Shown piece by piece: positions 1 to 10,536 of a stretch of DNA of 64,000 nucleotides. Each line of letters opens with the position of its first letter. The first letter of the stretch is position 1. The translations under genes and the position numbers were made by a program. Where the stretch lies: positions 1 through 64,000 of the forward strand of contig NW_026516667.1 of the NCBI RefSeq assembly GCF_025766255.1, given 5' to 3'. Source of the DNA: Zychaea mexicana. Its lineage: Eukaryota; Mucoromycota; Mucoromycetes; Mucorales; Lichtheimiaceae. Below the pieces are notes generated by a model. That model had not been told where the DNA came from, did not search any database, and was given only the letters and a program-made list of their open reading frames with translations.

Positions 1-1377
1 TAAAGAACAATCAGTACTACTTTATTTCATAGATTAGGAAAAACTTTATATAAAGAATGTTTATATCAAAATATATTAAAGGATATTGTAACTTTTAATT
101 TATATTTGAAGAATTTTACAATGAATGAAGAGAATTTTATTAATATTGGTGGTACTGTTATTAGTTATTTGGATATAAGAAGTGATCTTTTAATATCTTA
201 GAACGATATGATGTTAAAAGTAAAAAAACTCATAGAGAAATTATTCCTAGTTACTAATTGAAAACCTATATTAAATATTTAGGTATGATTGATGGTCATG
301 AATTACCTATAGTATATCCACCTATTTATTGTGAATTAAATGATAACAAAGAATTTAAGACATATGGTGGATATATTACTAATAATATTAAGAATTTTAA
401 TCCTTTAATTAGAAGTAAAAGATTTACTGAATCAAATATTAAATTTATAAATAAAATGACAATTAAAATTGTTAATTATATGTCATCTATTGGTTTCAAT
501 ATTAATCTTAAAGTATTAGATTTTCTAATGAATCTGCCACTTAATAATGATTTAATTATTAGAACATTACATAAGGAGACAGATGAAATGAGTGAGATTA
601 TTAAAAAGAATAATAAAGAAAAAGAATTTGAAATTACATCTCATAATAGTAAATTCTTATATAATAATTCAATTTTAACTATTGCTAAACTATATAGAGA
701 TGTTGAACAATTTTATTTTACTTTCTTTTTAGACTAGAGAGGAAGAGTTTATTGCCAAGGGGTGAATTAAATTCCCAAGGTAGTGAATTAGCAAGATCAT
801 TATTGTTATTCAAAAAAGGTAATGTATTATCTGAAAATGGATTAAATTCATTAAAGGTTTATGGAGCAAATGCTTTTGGATTAAATAAATTATCTATTAC
901 CAAAAGATTAGAATGGGTTGATCAATATTTTTCAGAAATCTTAGATTTAAATCCAGGATTATAGAGAAAAGCTGATGAACCTATGTTATTTTTAGCTTTT
1001 TATTTTGAGTTACAAGGTTATAATAAGGATCCATTAAACTTTATTTTTAGATTACCAATTTATTTAGATGCAACATGTAATGGTGTACAACATTTAGCTG
1101 CAATGGTTTCTGATTTTGATCTAGCTAGTAAAGTTAATTTAGTTGAATCTGATATGAAAGATGATCCTAATGATCTTTATACAGTAGTTTAATGTTAAAT
1201 CCTATTAATGAAGAAATTAAGAAAATAGATTAATATGATTTAGAGTATGCTAGATTAAAGGGTTTAGTATTAAATAGAAAGATTGTAAAAAGAAGTTTAA
1301 TAACTATTTCATATGGAGTTAAGATTAAAGGAATTTATGATCAATTAATTCAAGATCATTTTTCTATATATAAAAAA
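1..1377 (+). pseudogene. Plasmid-type single-subunit RNA polymerase, broken 3' part (unit 1)
   Basis: Family: T7-like single-subunit RNA polymerases, which transcribe fungal mitochondrial linear plasmids. Visible in order are the RGRVY motif near 735-755, the block ending VYGANAFGLNKL, the catalytic-domain motif YLDATCNGVQHLAAM at about 1063-1107, and RKIVKRSLITISYG at about 1278-1320, matching the R-x-x-V-K-R...YG region. The frame is broken by TAA after position 255, TAG in place of the residue before RGRVY, TAG for Trp near 963 and a frameshifting CAGTA-type insertion at about 1182-1190. At position 70 this copy keeps a frame that units 2 and 5 have lost through one extra A. The 3' end is lost at the joint to G. 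Identity is firm; it is non-functional. Confidence 0.85.
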
Positions 1378-1639
1378 TTGCCCATCAATCGTGGGTTATT
1401 GCCTCCATCGCTGATAGTTTTTTTGCAAATGGCATTCCAGCATGTACTGTTTCATAGTATAAATATACAAGAGTTAGATATACCTATTGAACAACAACGA
1501 AAGGAGAAAAATCTCACAGAAAAGAACCAACATCTGTGTCATCGAGCGATGTTTTTATGCTGTGGAATGAGGTACTTGAAGACGGTAATTTATTTCAAAT
1601 AAGGTATCGGATAGGGAGATGAGGTGGAAATTATGAACT

Positions 1640-3860
1640 AATATATGACGTAAGGTTGATGGGATGATATAGGGGTAATTTAGTTTTTTTTTTGTTTTTT
1701 CGATGACGATGACGATGACGGTGACGGTGATGATGATTTGGGAACAAAGGTTGTTGGGAGCATCCAATCACTTGTAGATCGCAGCGATTCTAGGTTGGTG
1801 TTACTTTTTACCAGTATATTCCACGTTTGCTCCATTATAATTAGTCTAGATAAGGCCATTTTAAAGAGTGGAACAATTTTTGTGATGTAGTCTTCAGCGC
1901 AGCTTGGATATTCCAGTGCTTTCGATCGTCATACTCTAGCAACATAACGTTGTGGGCAATCCATTAACAGCATTGATATTTTGCAGCCTGGAAGTTGCAA
2001 AAAGTTATTATCAATAGACTAATATAGACACAGCCAAGTTTCACTGACCGTTGATGACGAAGCCGAGGATTTGAACTTGACGCAATGATTTTTGTGAATA
2101 TGCCACTTGGCTCAACATATCGTGCATGATTAACGGCATTTTGGTCAAGCTGTCCTTCATCTCTTTGGTCTGATCTTCGTTCTTTCCAATCTCGACACAC
2201 CCCACTTCTTTTCTGTTTGCGCTGTAAATCACGTCAATTTCACGGCCAACCCGACGGTTCGTGGCTGGTTCGATGGCTGATATGGATCTTTTCCTGTTCA
2301 AAGCATCGGTATTAGCCTTGCTCAAGCCTTCACTCCTGTTTTTACATTACATCGTAAGCGCACTTTATTTTGAAGTATATAATAACCCTGTTTTCTGCGA
2401 ATCTTTTGATTTACCCTTTTGCTGTGATGCAAGTGCCTTTGACGATGGTTTTTATGAAACCCCACACTTCATACAATTGGTCGTATTCAAGCATGTTGTC
2501 CATGTCGAGTTTTCTATTGTCGTACAAGAAAATTCTTGCAATTCGACGACCAACCATGCTTTCAAAGGCTCCTTTATGGGATCATGACACAATTTGCAGC
2601 CGAATTCATACGCTTCAGACGGAGTTGTCTACAAATTAGTAGCGCAATGTTTAATTTATGCAATAATGCTCATTACTGCGACTCTTATTTTTTTCTTACC
2701 AGCTTTTCAATATCGCTCAAGATATCAATTAATTCAGCATCCAATGCGGGGAATAGCTTAGAACCAAAATTTTCTAAAGCATCCAGATCTCTACCTGAGA
2801 AAACATCATCCCAATTGTTATCGCCGATGTCTAATGAGTATTATTGAACCTTAAAAAAATTCGTAAGTTCTTAACTTACGAAGTGCTTCTTTTTATGGTT
2901 CTTTTTCAAAGAAGAAAAAGGTTCTGAATTCTCAACCAAAATTTTAATTTTGGGTATTACAGAATTCACAGATAATTGTTTTTCCATAAATTTTTTTTTA
3001 ATTTTTTGTCTTAGCAAAAACTATTATCTAAAAAAAATAATTATTTTTTTCAAAGAAATTAATTTTAATTTCGAAATGATATATCTTTTTAAGAAATTAA
3101 CTTTAAAGATTTTTATTTATTAATGATGCTCAATATGAGTGACTGGGACGGACTAAAAAACATAAACATTCTAGGATGAGTGCTCTATATAACGCCTTTT
3201 TGATCTTATACAGACAAAAGGTCTGTTGATTTTAATACCTATTAATGGTTGTTGCACTGTTTCACAAGTCGATGACAATCTGGTCTATGATCAGCGGTGC
3301 TTCATCAGACCGTTCCAGGCTCCAGAAATTCTTTTTCGACAACTGTCCTAACTCTCACGAAATCCTTTCTTTGTCTAGAGTTGTCAGTTTTACTTTGAGG
3401 GACATCGATCCGGGTGATTTAGTCGTTGGGTATGATGCTTTCGAGCATTCCCTGACTGCGATATTGTCTGCCTTGGGCCGAGCTAGCTCCACCATTTTCA
3501 GTGCTACGGCTGCCCAATCAGGCTTCTTGCGCCCTTTTGCCTTTACAAAAAAGCATTAACTTTTTGAAACTTGGTCACAATACTCAGTCTACAAGACGTA
3601 TACTTACAACATCCACCTTTACCCGTTGCACAACCTTCCCATACAGGTTGGTCCAGGTTTTTTCGAGCGCGTCCCCCAAATACGAGTTCTGTGCAATAAA
3701 TTCGACATTTTCGTCGATGAAGTACTGGAAACTGGGTGTGCTTGTAGTTTTTAGATAGTTCTCGACAACTGCAGTATATCATTAGTGTCTCATACTCCAA
3801 GGCAATCTCCTTAGATTCGTGTCACTCACATGCTTCTGTTTCCTTGGTAACGTTCGTCAT
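1640..3860 (-). pseudogene. G gene pseudogene (unit 1)
   Basis: Seven-exon gene model as described for the unit 3 copy. Lesions here: CGA-to-TGA stops in exon 3 (about 3358 and 3270) and exon 7 (about 1930), a 10-bp loss in exon 5 (TCTTGCAATTCG near 2537) and a 295-bp insertion in exon 4 (2836-3130). The 3' flank to 1378 is shared by all copies. Confidence 0.82.
2836..3130. repeat. 295-bp hairpin-rich AT insertion in G exon 4 (unit 1)
   Basis: Absent from units 3, 5 and 8, where GTCCAATATGAG is continuous. With the insertion, CAAT (here TAAT) flanks both sides. It contains several hairpins, for example CGTAAGTT-CTT-AACTTACG and paired TTCTGAATTC...GAATTCACAGA. It has no GT/AG ends on the gene strand, so it is not an intron. 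Composition resembles fungal mitochondrial intergenic DNA. Confidence 0.75.
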
Positions 3861-3921
3861 GGTAATAGTTTTTGCACAGAGAATGGGTTTAACACGAAAT
3901 AGTTATTTACATATCCTCCTT

Positions 3922-3958
3922 TAGAAGGAAAGAAAACAAACATACTTCTTTCCTTCTA
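3922..3958. repeat. 11-bp perfect hairpin at the start of segment P
   Basis: TAGAAGGAAAG (3922-3932) and CTTTCCTTCTA (3948-3958) form a perfect stem with a 15-nt loop. The hairpin recurs in each P start (about 9699, 17760, 22623, 31682, 40081, 45998). Hairpins between genes are common in fungal mitochondrial DNA, which fits the proposed origin of P. Function unknown. Confidence 0.75.
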
Positions 3959-4051
3959 GATAGGATCTTATTCAGACATACCTTTTTGTATAAGTATCAT
4001 TATTTAATGAGAAACTAAATGTCTTTATTTTTTAAAAAAATAGTATTATTT

Positions 4052-4982
4052 AATTGATGCTATCTAATTTTATTAATTTATTAAAAAAATGTTTACAAAA
4101 ATGTCTTTTAAAATTTTAGCGATCGCCCTATTCTCCCTTCGTATCCTGCGATTAACTTTAAACTTAGTTTGGGTTATTTCTAGTTATTGGTTTAAAATAC
4201 TTATTTATAGATGTAATAGATTATTACAAACTTATTATTCTTTATTATAGAATAATATTCTATCCATTATTAAGTTTATTAAACATAAGTATTACTATTC
4301 TATAGATAAAAATCATTTTAGATTTGCATCTGTATTTTTAATTCCTAATATTCTAGTTGATTCTATTCATCTTTATTTTATAGAATTTATCCACTTCTTA
4401 AATGATAATCTTTCTAACATTTTTACAGGCTCTTTAGGTTTGGTAGTACTAGGTTTATTAATTTATATAAGTTCTGCCCCTAATTCATCTAATACAAATC
4501 CTTCATCAAAAAATACTTTTAATGTTAATTTTGGAGATGGAGGTGTAGGGTCAAATAATCATCCATCAAATAGTAATTCTAATAATGATAAACTAATTAC
4601 TTCTCCTGGAGTTGCTGCGGGAATTATTTCTGGAACAACAATAACTGCTGCAGTTACAATTGCAAAAACAAATCCTAGAAATGGATTGTTTTTAGGTATT
4701 GTTGGTACTATTACTGATTTTGCTACTTATGGATTAGGTGAAATGATGAATCATAACTATGAAGAAAAAAAAATGAGAGAAATGTGTAAAAGAATGTATT
4801 ATCACTCTATTGGAAGATCTAGTAGTCCTCCACCAGATGGAAACTTCAAAATTAATTCTCCAAATGAAAATAATAATAATTTTGTAGAATTAATTTCAAA
4901 ATTCATTGAAAATCCACAAGATGTATTTAATTTATTAAATGAATATTTAGAGGTAGTGATGGAAATCCTACTCCTATTTTAA
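4052..4982 (+). pseudogene. Plasmid membrane-protein ORF A, broken (unit 2)
   Basis: No family recognised. The N-terminal half holds several hydrophobic stretches (about 4100-4200 and 4330-4480) ending in a segment reading GLLIYISSAP. A hydrophilic Asn/Ser-rich linker follows, then a Gly/Ala/Thr-rich patch (GVAAGIISGTTITAAVTIA) and a charged tail. An in-frame TAG near 4248 splits it. The same codon is CAG (Gln) in units 4, 6, 7 and 8, so the stop is secondary. Near 4950 the frame leads by a one-base shift into ORF B, suggesting A and B were once one long membrane protein; both long copies share this shift. Context: immediately upstream of the RNA polymerase on the same strand. Function unknown. 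Confidence 0.65.
4115..4156. repeat. GC-rich cluster, copy 1, in ORF A
   Basis: A GC-rich island in AT-rich DNA, containing GCGATCGCCCTATT, CCCTTCG and CTGCGATT. A near copy lies at 5191-5236 in ORF B and in a different reading frame. Both are repeated in the long P of unit 5. Confidence 0.7.
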
Positions 4983-5044
4983 TTTTATGTGTTTGTCTAT
5001 TTACATTTATTAGAATTCTTGGTTGTTTCTTTTTAATTATAGGT

Positions 5045-5560
5045 ATGTTAAGTAAGCTAATTAAAATTAAAGAACGAGAATTTATTAAGAATAGACCTTT
5101 ATTATATAAATTAGCTTGCCTTATTATTTCATTAAGAGATTGGAATAATTTTGTAATATTAATAATTATGTTTACAAACTTATTCTATATTTTTAGCGGT
5201 TGCCCTATTTTCCCTTCGAATACCTGCGATTTAAACTCTTTTACAGAGCTTATTTCAACTTACATCAGGATTAAAACACCTGATGGTTTAATTACTAGTA
5301 ATATCTGGATTAATACTTCAGATAATTTACTTTTAGCTTTATTACCTTCAGTGGTATGTATAAATAAAAACCCTTCAGAAAATAATATTTTAAATTCAAC
5401 TTTTAATGATTTAAAAGATTTTTCTCTTACAAATGAAAATTCTAGTGGTTATATTACTATTAAAGAAATTTTATCAAACGATACTTTATCTCTTAAAGAA
5501 AAACAATCAAATTTAGAAGAAAAATTACATTCTTTATGGTTGAAAAAACTAGAAAAATGA
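5045..5560 (+). pseudogene. Plasmid ORF B, membrane/secreted-type ORF (unit 2)
   Basis: 171 codons open from ATG, but upstream the same frame stays open and contains a strongly hydrophobic stretch (about 4960-5043), so this is probably the C-terminal part of a longer protein whose frame is shifted relative to ORF A. It holds a second hydrophobic segment (LFYIFSG region), then a soluble Asn/Ser-rich part. Its last 25 bases overlap the RNA polymerase ORF, a compact arrangement typical of small plasmids. No homolog recognised. Unit 5 holds a near-identical copy. Confidence 0.55.
5191..5236. repeat. GC-rich cluster, copy 2, in ORF B
   Basis: AGCGGTTGCCCTATTTTCCC followed by CTTCGAATACCTGCGATTT matches the cluster at 4115-4156 with a few substitutions and small indels, read in another frame. 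The flanks are unrelated, so the cluster rather than the gene was copied. Confidence 0.7.
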
Positions 5561-7154
5561 GTAAGTCTAAGAATTTCTTAAATACAAATCCTAGGTTTAG
5601 AATATTTTTAAATAACTATAAGTTAATAGAAGATGACTTAAAAATGTATTTTGAAAATGAAAAATATATTAGAAACAAAAAATATCTTTTTATGTTTAAA
5701 GAAATAGATAAATCCTTGATGCTGTTCTTGATTTTAAGTTTGTTAATCCCCTTTATTATGAAGTATGAAGATAATAAAGAACAATCAGTTACTACTTTAT
5801 TTCATAGATTAGGAAAAACTTTATATAAAGAATGTTTATATCAAAAATATATTAAAGGATATTGTAACTTTTAATTTATATTTGAAGAATTTTACAATGA
5901 ATGAAGAGAATTTTATTAATATTGGTGGTACTGTTATTAGTTATTTGGATATAAGAAGTGATCTTTTTAATATCTTAGAACGATATGATGTTAAAAGTAA
6001 AAAAACTCATAGAGAAATTATTCCTAGTTACTAATTGAAAACCTATATTAAATATTTAGGTATGATTGATGGTCATGAATTACCTATAGTATATCCACCT
6101 ATTTATTGTGAATTAAATGATAACAAAGAATTTAAGACATATGGTGGATATATTACTAATAATATTAAGAATTTTAATCCTTTAATTAGAAGTAAAAGAT
6201 TTACTGAATCAAATATTAAATTTATAAATAAAATGACAATTAAAATTGTTAATTATATGTCATCTATTGGTTTCAATATTAATCTTAAAGTATTAGATTT
6301 TCTAATGAATCTGCCACTTAATATGATTTAATTATTAGAACATTACATAAGGAGACAGATGAAATGAGTGAGATTATTAAAAAGAATAATAAAGAAAAAG
6401 AATTTGAAATTACATCTCATAATAGTAAATTCTTATATAATAATTCAATTTTAACTATTGCTAAACTATATAGAGATGTTGAACAATTTTATTTTACTTT
6501 CTTTTTAGACTAGAGAGGAAGAGTTTATTGCCAAGGGGGTGAATTAAATTCCCAAGGTAGTGAATTAGCAAGATCATTATTGTTATTCAAAAAAGGTAAT
6601 GTATTATCTGAAAATGGATTAAATTCATTAAAGGTTTATGGAGCAAATGCTTTTGGATTAAATAAATTATCTATTACCAAAAGATTAGAATGGGTTGATC
6701 AATATTTTTCAGAAATCTTAGATTTAAATCCAGGATTATGGAGAAAAGCTGATGAACCTATGTTATTTTTAGCTTTTTATTTTGAGTTACAAGGTTATAA
6801 TAAGGATCCATTAAACTTTATTTTTAGATTACCAATTTATTTAGATGCAACATGTAATGGTGTACAACATTTAGCTGCAATGGTTTCTGATTTTGATCTA
6901 GCTAGTAAAGTTAATTTAGTTGAATCTGATATGAAAGATGATCCTAATGATCTTTATACAGTAGTTTAATGTTAAATCCTATTAATGAAGAAATTAAGAA
7001 AATAGATTAATGTGATTTAGAGTATGCTAGATTAAAGGGTTTAGTATTAAATAGAAAGATTGTAAAAAGAAGTTTAATAACTATTTCATATGGAGTTAAG
7101 ATTAAAGGAATTTATGATCAATTAATTCAAGATCATTTTTCTATATATAAAAAA
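5536..7154 (+). pseudogene. Plasmid-type RNA polymerase pseudogene (unit 2, near full length)
   Basis: Starts within the end of ORF B (ATG 5536 or 5557). The N-terminal part contains TTLFHRLGKTLYKE (about 5795-5835). The chain then shifts frame at an A-run (about 5848, one extra A relative to unit 1), has TAA after codon SY at 6032, a one-base deletion at about 6323, TAG just before RGRVY at about 6512, the catalytic block YLDATCNGVQHLAAM at about 6841-6885, and a frameshifting five-base insertion at about 6958-6966. It ends in the YG-containing motif region when it meets G at 7154, so the C-terminal third is absent. Trp near 6739 is intact here but TAG in unit 1. Family assignment is firm; it is non-coding as it stands. 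Confidence 0.85.
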
Positions 7155-7416
7155 TTGCCCATCAATCGTGGGTTATTGCCTCCATCGCTGATAGTTTTTT
7201 TGCAAATGGCATTCCAGCATGTACTGTTTCATAGTATAAATATACAAGAGTTAGATATACCTATTGAACAACAACGAAAGGAGAAAAATCTCACAGAAAA
7301 GAACCAACATCTGTGTCATCGAGCGATGTTTTTATGCTGTGGAATGAGGTGCTTGAAGACGGTAATTTATTTCAAATAAGGTATCGGATAGGGAGATGAG
7401 GTGGAAATTATGAACT

Positions 7417-9637
7417 AATATATGACGTAAGGTTGATGGGATGATATAGGGGTAATTTAGTTTTTTTTTTGTTTTTTCGATGACGATGACGATGACGGTG
7501 ACGGTGATGATGATTTGGGAACAAAGGTTGTTGGGAGCATCCAATCACTTGTAGATCGCAGCGATTCTAGGTTGGTGTTACTTTTTACCAGTATATTCCA
7601 CGTTTGCTCCATTATAATTAGTCTAGATAAGGCCATTTTAAAGAGTGGAACAATTTTTGTGATGTAGTCTTCAGCGCAGCTTGGATATTCCAGTGCTTTC
7701 GATCGTCATACTCTAGCAACATAACGTTGTGGGCAATCCATTAACAGCATTGATATTTTGCAGCCTGGAAGTTGCAAAAAGTTATTATCAATAGACTAAT
7801 ATAGACACAGCCAAGTTTCACTGACCGTTGATGACGAAGCCGAGGATTTGAACTTGACGCAATGATTTTTGTGAATATGCCACTTGGCTCAACATATCGT
7901 GCATGATTAACGGCATTTTGGTCAAGCTGTCCTTCATCTCTTTGGTCTGATCTTCGTTCTTTCCAATCTCGACACACCCCACTTCTTTTCTGTTTGCGCT
8001 GTAAATCACGTCAATTTCACGGCCAACCCGACGGTTCGTGGCTGGTTCGATGGCTGATATGGATCTTTTCCTGTTCAAAGCATCGGTATTAGCCTTGCTC
8101 AAGCCTTCACTCCTGTTTTTACATTACATCGTAAGCGCACTTTATTTTGAAGTATATAATAACCCTGTTTTCTGCGAATCTTTTGATTTACCCTTTTGCT
8201 GTGATGCAAGTGCCTTTGACGATGGTTTTTATGAAACCCCACACTTCATACAATTGGTCGTATTCAAGCATGTTGTCCATGTCGAGTTTTCTATTGTCGT
8301 ACAAGAAAATTCTTGCAATTCGACGACCAACCATGCTTTCAAAGGCTCCTTTATGGGATCATGACACAATTTGCAGCCGAATTCATACGCTTCAGACGGA
8401 GTTGTCTACAAATTAGTAGCGCAATGTTTAATTTATGCAATAATGCTCATTACTGCGACTCTTATTTTTTTCTTACCAGCTTTTCAATATCGCTCAAGAT
8501 ATCAATTAATTCAGCATCCAATGCGGGGAATAGCTTAGAACCAAAATTTTCTAAAGCATCCAGATCTCTACCTGAGAAAACATCATCCCAATTGTTATCG
8601 CCGATGTCTAATGAGTATTATTGAACCTTAAAAAAATTCGTAAGTTCTTAACTTACGAAGTGCTTCTTTTTATGGTTCTTTTTCAAAGAAGAAAAAGGTT
8701 CTGAATTCTCAACCAAAATTTTAATTTTGGGTATTACAGAATTCACAGATAATTGTTTTTCCATAAATTTTTTTTTAATTTTTTGTCTTAGCAAAAACTA
8801 TTATCTAAAAAAAATAATTATTTTTTTCAAAGAAATTAATTTTAATTTCGAAATGATATATCTTTTTAAGAAATTAACTTTAAAGATTTTTATTTATTAA
8901 TGATGCTCAATATGAGTGACTGGGACGGACTAAAAAACATAAACATTCTAGGATGAGTGCTCTATATAACGCCTTTTTGATCTTATACAGACAAAAGGTC
9001 TGTTGATTTTAATACCTATTAATGGTTGTTGCACTGTTTCACAAGTCGATGACAATCTGGTCTATGATCAGCGGTGCTTCATCAGACCGTTCCAGGCTCC
9101 AGAAATTCTTTTTCGACAACTGTCCTAACTCTCACGAAATCCTTTCTTTGTCTAGAGTTGTCAGTTTTACTTTGAGGGACATCGATCCGGGTGATTTAGT
9201 CGTTGGGTATGATGCTTTCGAGCATTCCCTGACTGCGATATTGTCTGCCTTGGGCCGAGCTAGCTCCACCATTTTCAGTGCTACGGCTGCCCAATCAGGC
9301 TTCTTGCGCCCTTTTGCCTTTACAAAAAAGCATTAACTTTTTGAAACTTGGTCACAATACTCAGTCTACAAGACGTATACTTACAACATCCACCTTTACC
9401 CGTTGCACAACCTTCCCATACAGGTTGGTCCAGGTTTTTTCGAGCGCGTCCCCCAAATACGAGTTCTGTGCAATAAATTCGACATTTTCGTCGATGAAGT
9501 ACTGGAAACTGGGTGTGCTTGTAGTTTTTAGATAGTTCTCGACAACTGCAGTATATCATTAGTGTCTCATACTCCAAGGCAATCTCCTTAGATTCGTGTC
9601 ACTCACATGCTTCTGTTTCCTTGGTAACGTTCGTCAT
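7417..9637 (-). pseudogene. G gene pseudogene (unit 2)
   Basis: Same lesions as unit 1 (two exon-3 TGA stops, exon-7 TGA, 10-bp exon-5 loss, exon-4 insertion at 8613-8907). Almost no base differences from unit 1 over about 2.5 kb, indicating a very recent duplication or gene conversion. Confidence 0.82.
8613..8907. repeat. Hairpin-rich insertion, unit 2 copy
   Basis: Identical or nearly identical to the unit 1 copy at the same exon-4 position. Confidence 0.75.
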
Positions 9638-10270
9638 GGTAATAGTTTTTGCACAGAGAATGGGTTTAACACGAAATAGTTATTTACATATCCTCCTTTA
9701 GAAGGAAAGAAAACAAACATACTTCTTTCCTTCTAGATAGGATCTTATTCAGACATACCTTTTCGAGGTGGATTCTATAAGTATCATTATTTAATGAGAA
9801 ACTAAATGTCTTTATTTTTTAAAAAAATAGTATTATTTAATTGATGCTATCTAATTTTATTAAGTTATTAAAAAAAATGTTTACAAAAATGTCTTTTAAA
9901 ATTTTAGCGATCGCCCTATTCCCCCTTCGTATCCTGTGATTAACTTTAAACTTAGTTTGGGTTATTTCTAGTTATTGGTTTAAAATACTTATTTATGGAT
10001 GTAATAGATTATTACAAACTTATTATTCTTTATTATAGAATAATATTCTATCCATTATTAAGTTTATTTAAACATAAGTATTACTATTCTTCAGATAAAA
10101 ATCATTTTAGATTTGCATCTGTATTTTTAATTCCTAATATTCTAGTTGATTCTATTCATCTTTATTTTATAGAATTTATTCACTTCTTAAATGATAATCT
10201 TTCTAACATTTTTACAGGCTCTTTAGGTTTAGTATTACTAGGTTTATTAATTTATATAAGTTCTGCCCCT

Positions 10271-10495
10271 TGTCGTGGCTGACTTACAGCGGTTTCGATT
10301 AGAAACCTGCGTCAAGAAGTATTGGTCAGGTTGCTGAGCGGATCTATCATTTATCTGGTTTTTCTTTTCATCGTCACAGACCCTGGTCGTGTATAAATAG
10401 CTGTAGAAAACAAGTGAAGGATAGATGATTCATTCTTTTTGAATTAAACAGCAATCTCGAAGACTTCTAGTCCCTTTCTATTGTTGAATACCACA
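10271..10495 (+). repeat. 5' LTR
   Basis: 225 bp from TGTCGTGGC to ACCACA. A TATA box, TATAAATA, lies at 10392-10399. No convincing tRNA primer-binding site follows; the element may self-prime, but I could not identify a complementary stretch. Confidence 0.93.
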
Positions 10496-10536
10496 TTTTT
10501 TTCTTCGAATTTTGACTACCAATCTATCCTACCACT

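Larger units (their letters stand above)
1..3883. repeat. Array unit 1 (long P, truncated by window start)
   Basis: Enters inside the RNA polymerase ORF. P to about 1377, then G (1378-3883). The G half is almost base-identical to unit 2. The P half differs at several single bases or indels, for example TAG versus TGG near 963. Confidence 0.9.
3884..9660. repeat. Array unit 2 (long P, complete 5777-bp unit)
   Basis: The only long unit without a transposon. P occupies 3884-7154 and G 7155-9660. It is the best reference for the unit layout: hairpin, membrane ORF, second ORF, RNA polymerase, then G in reverse. Confidence 0.9.

Noticed and set aside
1..1377. Nuclear-encoded mitochondrial RNA polymerase (RPO41 type)
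   Set aside because: Composition, compact overlap with ORF B and short sequence fit plasmid polymerases better, and the gene has no introns or targeting sequence.
1378..1602. Repeated 74-codon + strand ORF starting near the P/G joint in many units
   Set aside because: It is the antisense of the G 3' flank. The relic at 49.2 kb keeps the same flank without this frame, and no motif is visible.
2261..2587. Several + strand ORFs of 75-108 codons across G
   Set aside because: They are antisense to the phase-compatible - strand exons, which read as a conserved protein with GT-AG introns.
2836..3130. Hairpin-rich insert as a retained intron of G
   Set aside because: On the gene strand it lacks a GT start and AG end at the duplication boundaries, and three units have the exon uninterrupted.
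10496..10536. tRNA primer-binding site after the 5' LTR
   Set aside because: No stretch recognisably complementary to a common primer tRNA, and no clear self-priming match to the LTR.
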